Source: Bacteroidales bacterium UBA6229 | GTDB taxonomy: Bacteria; Bacteroidota; Bacteroidia; Bacteroidales; F082 | Assembly: GCA_002440975.1 (NCBI GenBank) | Contig: DJWN01000037.1 | Span: 1 to 55,495, forward strand | Length of the DNA stretch: 55,495 nt | Direction of reading: 5' to 3' | Part shown: piece by piece, positions 41,512-50,123 of the stretch | Position numbering within the stretch: position 1 is the first letter of the stretch | How the letters are laid out: each line of letters opens with the position of its first letter | Notes under the pieces: generated by a model | The model's database searches: none | What the model was told of the DNA's origin: nothing | What the model saw: the letters and a program-made list of their open reading frames with translations, nothing else | Made by a program: the position numbers and the translations under genes

Positions 41512-42378
41512 CTATTGGCCCAGATAGGCTTTTAAAAGTCGGCTACGGGCTGTGTGTTTAAGACGCCGGATTGCTTTTTCCTTAATCTGTCGCACCCTTT
41601 CGCGTGTGAGATCAAATTTTGCTCCGATTTCTTCCAGTGTAAAACCGTGACTCATTCCAATCCCGTAGTACATATTAAGCACTTCCCTTTCTTTTTCGCT
41701 TAAAGTGGCCAGCGAACGCTGAATTTCTCTTCCAAGCGATTCCTGCATCAGTGGCTCATCAGTATCCATCGCATCATCCGGGATATACGAATCCAGGAAC
41801 ATCATATCCTCATCCTCTTTAAGCGGTGCATCAGTTGAGATATAACGAGTTGAGATTTTGAGCACCGAATCGATTTTGTGTTCCGGCAGATCAAGCTTTT
41901 CTGCAATTTCGTCTGTGGAAGGCTGACGTTCGAATTCCTGCTCGAGACGTGAGGAAGCCTTACGCACCTTGTTCAAAGAGCCAACCTGATTAAGGGGCAA
42001 ACGAATGATACGCGACTGCTCGGCCAATGCCTGAAGTATGGATTGACGTATCCACCAAACCGCGTAGGAGATAAACTTAAACCCTCTTGTCTCATCAAAT
42101 CTGCGAGCGGCTTTGATCAGTCCCAGATTTCCTTCATTGATCAGGTCGGGCAAGCTAAGTCCTTGATTCTGATACTGTTTTGCAACAGAAACAACAAACC
42201 TCAGGTTGGCATTAACCATCCTTTCGAGTGCCTTTTGATCGCCTGTCCTGATCTTGCGTGCCAACTCAACCTCTTGATCGGCAGTGATCATATCCTCTTT
42301 ACCGATGTCCTGGAGGTACTTATCCAACGAGGCTGTTTCACGGTTCGTGATTGATTTTGTAATCTTTAATTGCCTCAT
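41512..42378 (-). CDS. rpoD: Primary sigma factor RpoD/SigA, Bacteroidota short form
   Basis: A 288-residue RNA polymerase sigma factor. Region 1.2 (TASLDKYLQDIGKEDMIT), region 2 (GNLGLIKAARRFDETRGFKF and YAVWWIRQSI with the -7 element contacts), region 3, and region 4 (TLEEIGAKFDLTRERVRQIK, the helix-turn-helix) are all present. The acidic region 1.1 and the non-conserved insert of proteobacterial RpoD are absent, as in all Bacteroidota, where this protein reads the TTTG/TAnnTTTG promoters seen across this window. A terminator lies on either side, so it is transcribed alone. Confidence 0.95.
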   Translation of the reverse strand: MRQLKITKSITNRETASLDKYLQDIGKEDMITADQEVELARKIRTGDQKALERMVNANLRFVVSVAKQYQNQGLSLPDLINEGNLGLIKAARRFDETRGFKFISYAVWWIRQSILQALAEQSRIIRLPLNQVGSLNKVRKASSRLEQEFERQPSTDEIAEKLDLPEHKIDSVLKISTRYISTDAPLKEDEDMMFLDSYIPDDAMDTDEPLMQESLGREIQRSLATLSEKEREVLNMYYGIGMSHGFTLEEIGAKFDLTRERVRQIKEKAIRRLKHTARSRLLKAYLGQ

Positions 42379-42425
42379 GGTTTTTCCTTTCTTAGTGTAA
42401 TAGCTATAACAACTTAAAATGATTT

Positions 42426-42448
42426 TGGTTCGCTTTTATTTCGAACCA
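42426..42448 (-). promoter_or_regulatory. Leader hairpin upstream of rpoD
   Basis: TGGTTCG (42426-42432) pairs with CGAACCA (42442-42448) around a 9-nt loop, 47 nt before the rpoD start codon on the minus strand. It has no T-run. It may be part of the rpoD leader or overlap its promoter. Confidence 0.3.
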
Positions 42449-42483
42449 GGCATATTAGCAACCAGAAGTTACCAATATCATAC

Positions 42484-42518
42484 CGAAAAGGGAGGTATCC
42501 AGTTCCTCCCACTTTTCG
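42484..42518 (-). terminator. Terminator after the Do/HtrA protease gene, possibly bidirectional
   Basis: CGAAAA plus GGGAGG (42484-42495) pair with CCTCCC (42505-42510) and TTTTCG (42513-42518), with a 2-nt bulge and a 9-nt loop. The A/T flanks give a T-run on both strands. It lies about 30 nt after the protease stop codon. Confidence 0.75.
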
Positions 42519-42546
42519 AACGCAATTTATTTAAAATTATTCTAAA

Positions 42547-44040
42547 TTAATCAAAAAACTCAAAACTAATTTTCATTCCGTTAGGATACATGCCTTCAAT
42601 GTGCATAGTATTGCCTCTTTTACTTTTCAGTGCCTGTTTTAATGAGGCATCGTCATCAACAAGATTTCCATTGATGCGGGTAATTATGAAACCCTTGCTT
42701 ATTCCGCCTCTGCGCATAATCCCATCTTCAACATTTGTTACTTTTAGACCACTGTTGATGCCTAATTTACTCTTATCGGAAGACCCGATACGTTCCAAAC
42801 TAACACCAAGTGCCTCACTAAAGAAAACTGCTTCACGCTTTTTCACTTCGGTGGTACCATCCTGATTTTTTAATAAAACATCATAGTCGTATAATTTTCC
42901 CTTCCTGAAGATGGTTACTTCCACCTCATCACCGGGGCGGTGTTGGCCTACAACTTCGAGCAGTTGCGAAAGTGTGTTCACTTCCACATTATCTACATCC
43001 ATGATCACATCTCCGGCTTTAATACCTGCTTCTGCCGCTCCGCCATTTTCCATTGTTCCGGCTACGTAAACACCTTTAATTGCTTCCATATCCAGTTCAT
43101 CGGCAAGCTCGGCTGTCATTTCCCTGATTTCCACACCGATATATGCCCGCTGCGGTTCACCATAACGAATTAAATCATCCACCACTTTGCGAACAATATT
43201 GACAGGAATTGCAAAGCTATAACCTTCGTAAACACCAGTGTGTGAAGCTATTGCAGCATTTATCCCGATCAGTTCACCTTGATTATTAACCAAGGCACCA
43301 CCGCTATTTCCACGGTTGATTACGGCATCAGTCTGGATAAAGGATTCGATGGACGACCGATTTCCCAGAATATTAATATTTCGTGCTTTGGCACTTACAA
43401 TACCTGCTGTAACTGTAGAAGTAAGATTAAACGGATTTCCTACAGCCAGAACCCACTCTCCGATTTTAACATCGTCCGAATTTCCGAACTCCAGAAACTC
43501 CAGTTGGTCAGCATCCACTTTGATAAGTGCCAGGTCGGTACTTGGATCCGTGCCAATTATGGTGGCATTCATCTTGCGTTTGTCGTTAAAGGTTACCTCA
43601 ATTTTATCAGCACCTTCTACCACATGATTATTAGTTACGATATACCCATCAGCCGAAAGTACCACACCAGATCCAAAACCAACCAAACTTCTTCTGCTTG
43701 GCGTAGCATGTGGGTTGCCATAAATATAATCACGCAAAGACCCAAAAAAATCATCATAGGTGGCACTACGACGGATAATCTCGGTACGGATGTGTACAAC
43801 AGCATTCACTGTTTTTTCAGCAGCATCCACAAAATCAATATCCTGCGGAAGTGAAATAAAAGAAGCTGTACGGGGTTGAACATGATCAGGCTGAACAGAC
43901 AGACGTTCAATGTTGTTTTCATTAAAAATACCCTGCTCCCGCTTATTACTTTGTGTGATTCCGATGATGCCAGCCATTAAAACAGCTCCTGCAGCCAAAA
44001 AACCGATGTTCCGTGCAATTTGATTTTTATTCTTCTTCAT
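42547..44040 (-). CDS. Do-family periplasmic serine protease (DegP/HtrA)
   Basis: A 497-residue envelope protein that degrades or refolds damaged periplasmic proteins. An N-terminal membrane anchor or signal (NIGFLAAGAVLMAGIIGI) precedes a trypsin-like domain with triad His139 (VTNNHVVEG), Asp169 (STDLALIKV) and Ser246 (INRGNSGGALV). Two PDZ domains follow: the first from about residue 300 (AYIGVEIREM, GIKAGDVIMDVDN), the second from about 400 (LGVSLERI, GISKGFIITRING). The length and two PDZ domains fit DegP/DegQ. It is transcribed alone, divergent from dapF. Confidence 0.93.
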   Translation of the reverse strand: MKKNKNQIARNIGFLAAGAVLMAGIIGITQSNKREQGIFNENNIERLSVQPDHVQPRTASFISLPQDIDFVDAAEKTVNAVVHIRTEIIRRSATYDDFFGSLRDYIYGNPHATPSRRSLVGFGSGVVLSADGYIVTNNHVVEGADKIEVTFNDKRKMNATIIGTDPSTDLALIKVDADQLEFLEFGNSDDVKIGEWVLAVGNPFNLTSTVTAGIVSAKARNINILGNRSSIESFIQTDAVINRGNSGGALVNNQGELIGINAAIASHTGVYEGYSFAIPVNIVRKVVDDLIRYGEPQRAYIGVEIREMTAELADELDMEAIKGVYVAGTMENGGAAEAGIKAGDVIMDVDNVEVNTLSQLLEVVGQHRPGDEVEVTIFRKGKLYDYDVLLKNQDGTTEVKKREAVFFSEALGVSLERIGSSDKSKLGINSGLKVTNVEDGIMRRGGISKGFIITRINGNLVDDDASLKQALKSKRGNTMHIEGMYPNGMKISFEFFD

Positions 44041-44228
44041 GACGTTTAGATTTTAGTTTGATACCAGGCGCCTATTCTTTACTGGTTTAAACGCCTGACT
44101 AGCCTTAAAAGTTTAGCTTTCAATGTTAATTGATGTTAAGACCTTTCGATTTAAATTTTGTTACTTTTACCACAAATTTCACACCACTAAATATTTAGTT
44201 AAGAAGATTTAACACTGAGACAAGAGCG

Positions 44229-45062
44229 ATGAAACCCGCACGACATATTCCTTTTAAAAAGTTTCACGGAGCCGGCAACGACTTTATTGTATTACAAGAA
44301 GGAATGATAAAGCCCAATACAGATTTAATTGCATGGTTGTGCAACCGCCATTTGGGTATTGGTGCCGATGGGCTGATCATTCTATCTCAATCAAAAAAGT
44401 ACGATTTCAAAATAAGCTATTACAATGCAGATGGCCACGAAGGCAGTCTGTGTGGCAACGGAAGCCGGGTGGCTGTGGCCTGTTGGTATATGCACGACCG
44501 AAGCAAGAAACAGCCGAACTTCGAGGCTGTTGACGGCCTGCATCAGGGAACCATCATCTTGGAACACCAACAACAGTTTGACATAAGAATTAGTATGCAA
44601 GATGTGACAAGCTACACCCAAACTGATAAATATCTGCTTGTGGACACAGGTTCGCCTCATTATGTAACTGAGGTTGACAATTTGTCAGCTTTGGATGTTG
44701 CAAAACTTGGAGCCACGATCAGACACGACAAAAACATTTCCAAAAATGGAGTCAATGTCAATTTTTTACAATATATCAGCGATAATCAACTCAGGCTGCG
44801 AACCTTTGAGCGAGGCGTAGAATCCGAAACTCTTTCCTGTGGAACAGGTGTAACGGCAGCTGCCATAGCTGCTTCACTAAAAACTGGTCGCGAGCATTTT
44901 ATGATCAATACAAAAGGAGGCGAGTTGCAAGTTAGCCTGATCAGGGATGAGCAAGGCTTTAAACAGATTTTCCTGAGAGGACCGGTTCAGTTTGTTTTTG
45001 AAGGGAGTATTCATTTTCCGGCAAAGTTTTTAGGCCAATCAAATGAAAATTTAAGTAGTTGA
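44229..45062 (+). CDS. dapF: Diaminopimelate epimerase
   Basis: A 277-residue cytosolic, cofactor-free epimerase converting LL- to meso-diaminopimelate for peptidoglycan and lysine. The catalytic pair is Cys75 in LCGNGSRVA and Cys204 in LSCGTGVTA, both in their standard context. FHGAGNDFIVL at the N-terminus and GADGLI are also diagnostic. Length is normal. It heads the rightward series dapF, GNAT, mltG, phosphohexomutase, DUF2279; with mltG it gives the group a cell-wall theme. A poor -7 box TACTTTTA lies about 60 nt upstream. Confidence 0.95.
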   Translation: MKPARHIPFKKFHGAGNDFIVLQEGMIKPNTDLIAWLCNRHLGIGADGLIILSQSKKYDFKISYYNADGHEGSLCGNGSRVAVACWYMHDRSKKQPNFEAVDGLHQGTIILEHQQQFDIRISMQDVTSYTQTDKYLLVDTGSPHYVTEVDNLSALDVAKLGATIRHDKNISKNGVNVNFLQYISDNQLRLRTFERGVESETLSCGTGVTAAAIAASLKTGREHFMINTKGGELQVSLIRDEQGFKQIFLRGPVQFVFEGSIHFPAKFLGQSNENLSS

Positions 45063-45135
45063 TATAAGCTACTATTTTCTTTCAATACCCATCGTTTCCC
45101 TAATATTTGTATCTTAGTGGCGCAAAAAGAATGGT

Positions 45136-45681
45136 ATGTTTATTCAGGATGATACTTTAAAACTCAGGGCAGCTGAACCATCAGATGCAGCATTGATCTA
45201 TCAGTGGGAGAATGATATGCATATCTGGCGTGTTAGTGATACAATCATGCCTTATTCAATGTATCAGATTGAGCAGTTCTTGATCAATAATATTGACCTT
45301 TACAGCCAAAAACAGCTCAGAATCATGATTGAGCTACAACATAGCAATCAGGCTGTCGGATGTATTGATTACTATGACTTTGATCCATTTCACGAACGCA
45401 TCGGAATTGGCATTCTTATCGCTTCCGAATTCAGAGGAAAAAATATAGCCATCAACGCACTCAAACTCAGCGAGCAATATATTTTTGGCCGCTTACACCT
45501 GAATCAGATTTACTGCCTGATAGGAGAAGACAACCAAGCCAGCCTGCAATTGTTTTTGAAGGCGGGTTATACCCAGTGCGGCTTGCGTAAAGCCTGGCTC
45601 AAAACGCCAAAAGGCTTTATGGGACAATATGAATTTCAGAAAATTAATCCTGACCGAAGGTTTCAATTTATCGAGCAATGA
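45136..45681 (+). CDS. GNAT-family N-acetyltransferase (RimJ/RimL-like)
   Basis: A 181-residue acetyl-CoA-dependent acetyltransferase. LRAAEPSDAALIYQWENDM is the N-terminal pattern of the RimJ/SpeG-like group; the cofactor-binding region is EFRGKNIAINALKLSEQYIF, followed by NQASLQLFLKAGYTQCG. The substrate could be a ribosomal-protein N-terminus, an amino sugar or a polyamine. It lies between dapF and mltG and overlaps mltG by four bases (ATGA), so it is surely co-translated with it. An earlier in-frame start is not seen; ATG at 45136. Confidence 0.88.
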   Translation: MFIQDDTLKLRAAEPSDAALIYQWENDMHIWRVSDTIMPYSMYQIEQFLINNIDLYSQKQLRIMIELQHSNQAVGCIDYYDFDPFHERIGIGILIASEFRGKNIAINALKLSEQYIFGRLHLNQIYCLIGEDNQASLQLFLKAGYTQCGLRKAWLKTPKGFMGQYEFQKINPDRRFQFIEQ

Positions 45682-46760
45682 GCTATTATCATTATAAATA
45701 CGGCAGCGGCAGATCACGAAGAAAAAGCAAATGGCGCAGAATGATTTTTTGGCTGTTGGCCTTGCTGATTCTTATTGGGATGGGAGCTGCTTATCTGCTT
45801 TATCAGGTTATCTTTAGTCCAAACGTTTGGGTTCAGAAGCAGCAAACTGCGGTCTATATACCGTCAGGTGCCGGTTACCAAACCGTGCTGGATACGCTCT
45901 ACAGCAAAGGCCTCATCATTCATCGTAAAAATTTTGAATGGCTGGCACGTCATAAAAGCTTTCCGGAGCTTGTGAAGCCTGGCCGGTATGTAGTTGAAGA
46001 CGGCATGAGCAACAACGAACTGATCAACCTTTTGCGATCAGGTGCCCAAAGCCCTATGATGGTTACCTTCAATAATGTTAGAACTCCCCAGCAACTTGCC
46101 GGTAAGATTGCCCGTCAAATTGAAGCCGATTCGTTGGAGCTGGTTGCTCTGATGAGCGATACCGCCTATATAGCGCAGCTGGGATTTAATACGAATACCC
46201 TCCCGGCTCTTTTTATACCTGACAGCTACGAATTCTACTGGACCACCAATGCCAATGAGTTTATGTCGCGGATGTTGCAGGAATATCAGCGTTTCTGGAA
46301 CGAAAGCCGCAAAGCAAAGGCTGCAGCCATTCCACTCAGCCCTGTTGAAGTCTCCACATTGGCAGCCATCGTTGAACGCGAAACCATTATGAATGATGAA
46401 AAACCTACCATAGCCGGAGTGTATCTCAACCGATTGAAAGCTGGCTGGCGACTTCAGGCCGATCCCACACTGGTTTTTGCGGCAGGCGATTTTGAGATCA
46501 GGCGGGTGCTCGAAGTACATAAGCTTATCGATTCGCCCTATAACACCTATAAATATGGGGGATTGCCCCCCGGACCCATCACCATTCCATCATCCGAATC
46601 CATTGATGCTGTGCTCAACTATCAGGATCATCGCTATTATTTTTTCTGCGCCAGGGATGATCTGTCCGGCTATCACGCTTTTGCGGCCACCAATAGCGAA
46701 CACGAAAGAAATGCAAGAAATTACAGGCAGGCTCTCGACCGGCTAAACATAAGAAAATAG
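45678..46760 (+). CDS. mltG: Endolytic murein transglycosylase
   Basis: A 360-residue inner-membrane protein with a basic cytosolic start (GRSRRKSKWRR), one membrane helix (MIFWLLALLILIGMGAAYLL) and a periplasmic YceG domain that cuts nascent glycan strands and so sets their length. The catalytic glutamate lies in LAAIVERETIMNDEKPTIAG, followed by VYLNRLKAGWRLQADPTLVF and the conserved SPYNTYKYGGLPPGPI. A LysM-like fold occupies about 60-120. It overlaps the GNAT gene and lies 3 nt before the phosphohexomutase gene. Confidence 0.94.
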   Translation: MSYYHYKYGSGRSRRKSKWRRMIFWLLALLILIGMGAAYLLYQVIFSPNVWVQKQQTAVYIPSGAGYQTVLDTLYSKGLIIHRKNFEWLARHKSFPELVKPGRYVVEDGMSNNELINLLRSGAQSPMMVTFNNVRTPQQLAGKIARQIEADSLELVALMSDTAYIAQLGFNTNTLPALFIPDSYEFYWTTNANEFMSRMLQEYQRFWNESRKAKAAAIPLSPVEVSTLAAIVERETIMNDEKPTIAGVYLNRLKAGWRLQADPTLVFAAGDFEIRRVLEVHKLIDSPYNTYKYGGLPPGPITIPSSESIDAVLNYQDHRYYFFCARDDLSGYHAFAATNSEHERNARNYRQALDRLNIRK

Positions 46761-46763
46761 CAT

Positions 46764-48107
46764 ATGAAGGCTTTCAAAGCATACGACATTAGAGGAGAAT
46801 GGGAAACCGACTGGGATGCAGATTTGGCTTATAAAATCGGCTTTCATCTTCCGGCCGTTTTAGATGCCAGGCACTTTTTGATTGGACGTGATTGTCGGCT
46901 CTCAAGTGATGAAGTGTTTGAAGCACTTAGCCAGGGCCTTACGGATGCCGGTGCCGATGTGTCGGATGCCGGATTCACCACTACCCCACTAATTTACTGG
47001 GCTACAGCCAAATATAAATTTCCGGCTTCGGTAATGATCACAGCCTCGCACAACCCCAAAAGCCACAATGGTTTAAAGGTTTCTGCAAAAAATGCAGTGC
47101 CGGTTGGTTACGACAATGGCCTGCAACTTGTTGAACAAAAAGTACAACACGAAAAAATTATTCTTAACAGCGAAAAAGGTATCATCCAACAAATTAAACT
47201 CAATACTGCCTATCTGGCCTTTCTGAAAAACTATCTCAGTAATTTCAGCAATCTTCGCATTGCCGTTGATTGCAGCAATGGGATGGCCAGTTTATACATC
47301 AAGGAATTGCTTGGCAATGATGCTTTTTACATCAACGATCTTGCTGATGGCAATTTCCCGGGTCACGATCCCAACCCGCTAAATCCTGACAACCAGGAGC
47401 AGATCAAAAGCATGGTGATCAACAGGCAATGCGACATCGGACTAATTTTCGATGGTGATGCCGATCGGGTGATGTTTATTGATGAAAACGGGAAGTTTAT
47501 CTCGCCTGATCTGATTATTGCGCTGATGGGACACTACTTTTTTGAGCAAAAAGGACAAACCGGAAAAGTATTACAAGACATCCGCAGCTCAAAAGCCATT
47601 GCTGAATACCTCCATCAGTTTGGCACACAGGTAGAAACCTGGCGTGTAGGCAGGGCATACGGAGCCGCTAAACTGCGTGAGATGGACGGGCTGTATGGTG
47701 GCGAGCTGGCAGGTCATTATTATTTCCGGGATTTTTATTATTCTGACAGCGCACTTCTCGCTGCCCTGATAGTGCTTGAGATGCTTTCGCGATTCAAAAT
47801 TGCAGGATTCTCCCTCTCAAACCTCATTCGCAACATAAGCAACTACTACAATTCGGGTGAGATCAATTTTAAAATTGAAAAGAAAGCCGAAGCCATACAA
47901 GCGGTTTGCGATTGGTTTGAAAAAAATGAGACACCTGAAAACCGCATGGATTTCGACGGAGTGAGGCTTGAATTTGCTGACTGGTGGTTAAACATCCGGC
48001 CTTCCAATACCGAACCCTACCTGCGTTTTATTGCTGAGGCCAAAAGTCGTGAAAAGTTAGATGCGGTGATCGCTCAAACCAAAACGATTATTGATGAGCT
48101 CAGCTAA
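46764..48107 (+). CDS. Phosphomannomutase/phosphoglucomutase
   Basis: A 447-residue cytosolic alpha-D-phosphohexomutase that interconverts hexose 1- and 6-phosphates for polysaccharide and glycolipid precursors. The phosphoserine loop is TASHNPKSHNG with Ser95; the metal loop is DGDADRVM (about 234-239); the sugar-specificity loop reads GGELAGHYYF (GELSGH type, as in PMM/PGM), and the phosphate site RPSNTEPYLR is near the C-terminus. The order manB-like after mltG suggests an envelope glycan role. It overlaps the DUF2279 gene by 17 nt. Confidence 0.92.
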   Translation: MKAFKAYDIRGEWETDWDADLAYKIGFHLPAVLDARHFLIGRDCRLSSDEVFEALSQGLTDAGADVSDAGFTTTPLIYWATAKYKFPASVMITASHNPKSHNGLKVSAKNAVPVGYDNGLQLVEQKVQHEKIILNSEKGIIQQIKLNTAYLAFLKNYLSNFSNLRIAVDCSNGMASLYIKELLGNDAFYINDLADGNFPGHDPNPLNPDNQEQIKSMVINRQCDIGLIFDGDADRVMFIDENGKFISPDLIIALMGHYFFEQKGQTGKVLQDIRSSKAIAEYLHQFGTQVETWRVGRAYGAAKLREMDGLYGGELAGHYYFRDFYYSDSALLAALIVLEMLSRFKIAGFSLSNLIRNISNYYNSGEINFKIEKKAEAIQAVCDWFEKNETPENRMDFDGVRLEFADWWLNIRPSNTEPYLRFIAEAKSREKLDAVIAQTKTIIDELS

Positions 48108-49014
48108 CAGGCTGATATTGATCGGATTGTTTCTGTTGTTTAGTTTACAAGCAATACAGGCACAGGACAGTTTGGGCTGGCAAAAGAATGTTTCAGACAA
48201 AAGACTTAAAACACTCAGCTATGGCCTGGCAGGCGGATACGCGCTGAGTATGACAGGTTTGTACTTTCTATGGTATGACGGATATCCGCAGAGTCATTTT
48301 CATTTTATCAACGACAACCACGAATGGCTTGGGATGGACAAAGTGGGCCATGCTACCACAGCTTATCAGGTGGGGCTCTATGGCTATGATGCCTTTCGTT
48401 GGGCCGGAATGTCCGAAAAAAAAGCCATTTGGATTGGAGGTTCGGTTGGTTTTGCCTTTTTAATGACAGTGGAAATCTTTGATGGTTTTTCGGCTGAATG
48501 GGGTGCCTCAACCGGTGATCTGATAGCCAATACTGCCGGAACAGCATTATTCATCAGCCAGCAACTTTTATGGAAGGAACAACGCATCAGCCTTAAATAT
48601 TCCTATCACGGAACTACCTACCGGAAATACCGTCCCGATTTGCTCGGAGCCAATGGCTTTCAGGCTTTGCTGAAGGATTATAACGGACAAACCTATTGGC
48701 TGGCTGTCAATCCCAAATCTTTTCTTCCGGAAACATCACGCTTTCCTTCGTGGCTTGATATTGCTTTTGGCTATGGTGCAGAAGGGATGACAGGTGCCAC
48801 CGAAAATCCAACCGAATATGATGGCCATCCCCTTCCGGATTTCACTCGGAGGCCTGTTTTTCTGCTCAGCCCCGACATCAACCTCCGAAAAATCAAGACA
48901 AAACACAAAGGGCTAAAATTTGTATTAACTGCACTCAGCTTTATCAAAGTGCCTATGCCTGCACTTTCGTACGACAAAACTGAAAACATCAAATTTTACT
49001 GGCTATATTTTTAA
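48091..49014 (+). CDS. DUF2279 (YfiM-like) exported protein
   Basis: A 307-residue protein with a signal peptide (ILIGLFLLFSLQAIQAQ). The DUF2279 core is clear: GMDKVGHATTAYQVG, then AIWIGGSVGFAFLMTVEIFDGFSAEWGASTGDLIANTAG, where the Lys-Val-Gly-His and the Glu-Asp pairs lie in or near membrane helices. About 120 further C-terminal residues with aromatic strands (TYWLAVNPKSFLPE) may form an outer-membrane part. Related YfiM is a small lipoprotein of unknown function. The first Met codon overlaps the mutase gene; the second Met is at 48094. Confidence 0.8.
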   Translation: MMSSANRLILIGLFLLFSLQAIQAQDSLGWQKNVSDKRLKTLSYGLAGGYALSMTGLYFLWYDGYPQSHFHFINDNHEWLGMDKVGHATTAYQVGLYGYDAFRWAGMSEKKAIWIGGSVGFAFLMTVEIFDGFSAEWGASTGDLIANTAGTALFISQQLLWKEQRISLKYSYHGTTYRKYRPDLLGANGFQALLKDYNGQTYWLAVNPKSFLPETSRFPSWLDIAFGYGAEGMTGATENPTEYDGHPLPDFTRRPVFLLSPDINLRKIKTKHKGLKFVLTALSFIKVPMPALSYDKTENIKFYWLYF

Positions 49015-49134
49015 GCCTTGTTGTTTGGTACTTTGTCCGATAAAATACAATCGTATCCTATACCTTTTATTGCCTGATGAAGAAATCCGATGCTTGTAAG
49101 GAATTAATTTGTATCGGATTGGTTTTTAAACGCA

Positions 49135-49536
49135 ATGCGACCATTCTGGGGCAAAGCCAATCATAAATTATTCAAGGAATTTGTAAAACCTTTGTTCACA
49201 CTTTACATCGAAAACATGAAGCAAGTAGAAAACCTGGTTACTTATGATGCACCTCTGGCGATGTATTTTTATGGCTCGCCCTACACCGATCCGGCTGATC
49301 CTGTGGTAGCAGCTACAACAGCCATGTATGCTGCCGAATCGCTGGGGCTTGGCACGTATATGTCACGTGGGATCCGCCCATTGATACAAAACGGAAAGAA
49401 AGCCAAAGCCTTTCGCGAAAAGCATCAAATCAAATATAAAAGCCGTGAGGGTCTTTTTGTGATTTTCGGCTATCCTGCAATTGCTTATCACAAAGGCATC
49501 CGAAGAAGTTTCGCTTCGGTTACAAGGATGAATTAA
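49135..49536 (+). pseudogene. C-terminal remnant of a nitroreductase-family flavoprotein
   Basis: The 133 residues match only the C-terminal half of long nitroreductases: LAMYFYGSPYTDPADPVVAATTAMYAAESLGLGTYMSRGIRP and GLFVIFGYPAIAYHKGIRR. Full members have 270-330 residues with an FMN-binding N-terminal half, often with a ferredoxin-type domain. Upstream, this frame has a stop at 49105-49107 and the other frames of 49015-49134 show no trace of the missing half. So this is most likely a truncated, non-functional gene; a stand-alone small protein starting at ATG 49135 cannot be ruled out. Confidence 0.7.
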
Positions 49537-49581
49537 AGAAGCTTAAATCTATTTTGAAAAGTATCATGTATCGACTTACTT

Positions 49582-50038
49582 TCAAGCTATTGCATAAGCC
49601 CCGAACAACTTATTCAGCCGTTCGTGCACTTTATGAAAACCTTTCGGATCGGTGTACATAAAGATACAACGGCCTGTCACCACATTTGCCTTTGAGCTAT
49701 TGATCAGTTGTTGCGTTTCAGGGCCATCCGAAAACTGTTGAATCCATAGCTGTTCGATACCTTTGTTCAATGCTTGTTTCAGTACGGCATCAGTTTTATC
49801 CTTGGGTAGTGCCACACACAAGGCTTTTACCTGATCAGGAAGTGAGGCAATATCCCGAACGCAACTTATCCCTTGAATCTCATTAAGTTCGGGATGCACC
49901 GGTATCACATCGAAATCCCGTTCGAGGAGGTGTTTCATCATTTGCGAGCTGAATTTCTTGGGAGTCGCGCGAAACGCCAACAAGTACCAGCCGATGATGC
50001 TTCAAAAAAGCGTTGATTTGTTGCAGATTTGCTTTCAT
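49582..50038 (-). pseudogene. CoA-binding (YccU-like) protein gene with a one-base insertion
   Basis: The frame downstream of 49962 encodes PKKFSSQMMKHLLERDFDVI, then VHPELNEIQGISCVRDI and LPDQVKALCVALPKD, the CoA_binding_2 (Rossmann) domain. The missing start lies in another frame from ATG 50038: MKANLQQINAFLKHHRLVLV then GVSRD. Dropping one base at 49963 joins GVSRD to PKKFSS and gives a complete protein of 151 residues, the usual size. As written, neither frame gives a whole protein; the ORF that is open (to 49983) begins with non-homologous MLAFRAT. It is a real lesion or a sequencing error. Family members bind CoA or a nucleotide; role unknown. Confidence 0.85.
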
Positions 50039-50123
50039 TTACGGGAGTTTTGGTTAGCAGCCCAAAATTAATGTATTTGGTTGGGATCCAACACATTTTG
50101 AATAAGAAACAACTCATAAAAGC

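Noticed and set aside
41512..42378. Short sigma factor as a possible alternative sigma
   Set aside because: Regions 1.2 to 4 are those of the primary sigma factor, and 286-290 residues is the standard size in this phylum.
42426..42448. GGTTCG...CGAACC hairpin as a tRNA T-arm
   Set aside because: No acceptor, anticodon or D arm surrounds it; it is only a simple hairpin in the rpoD leader.
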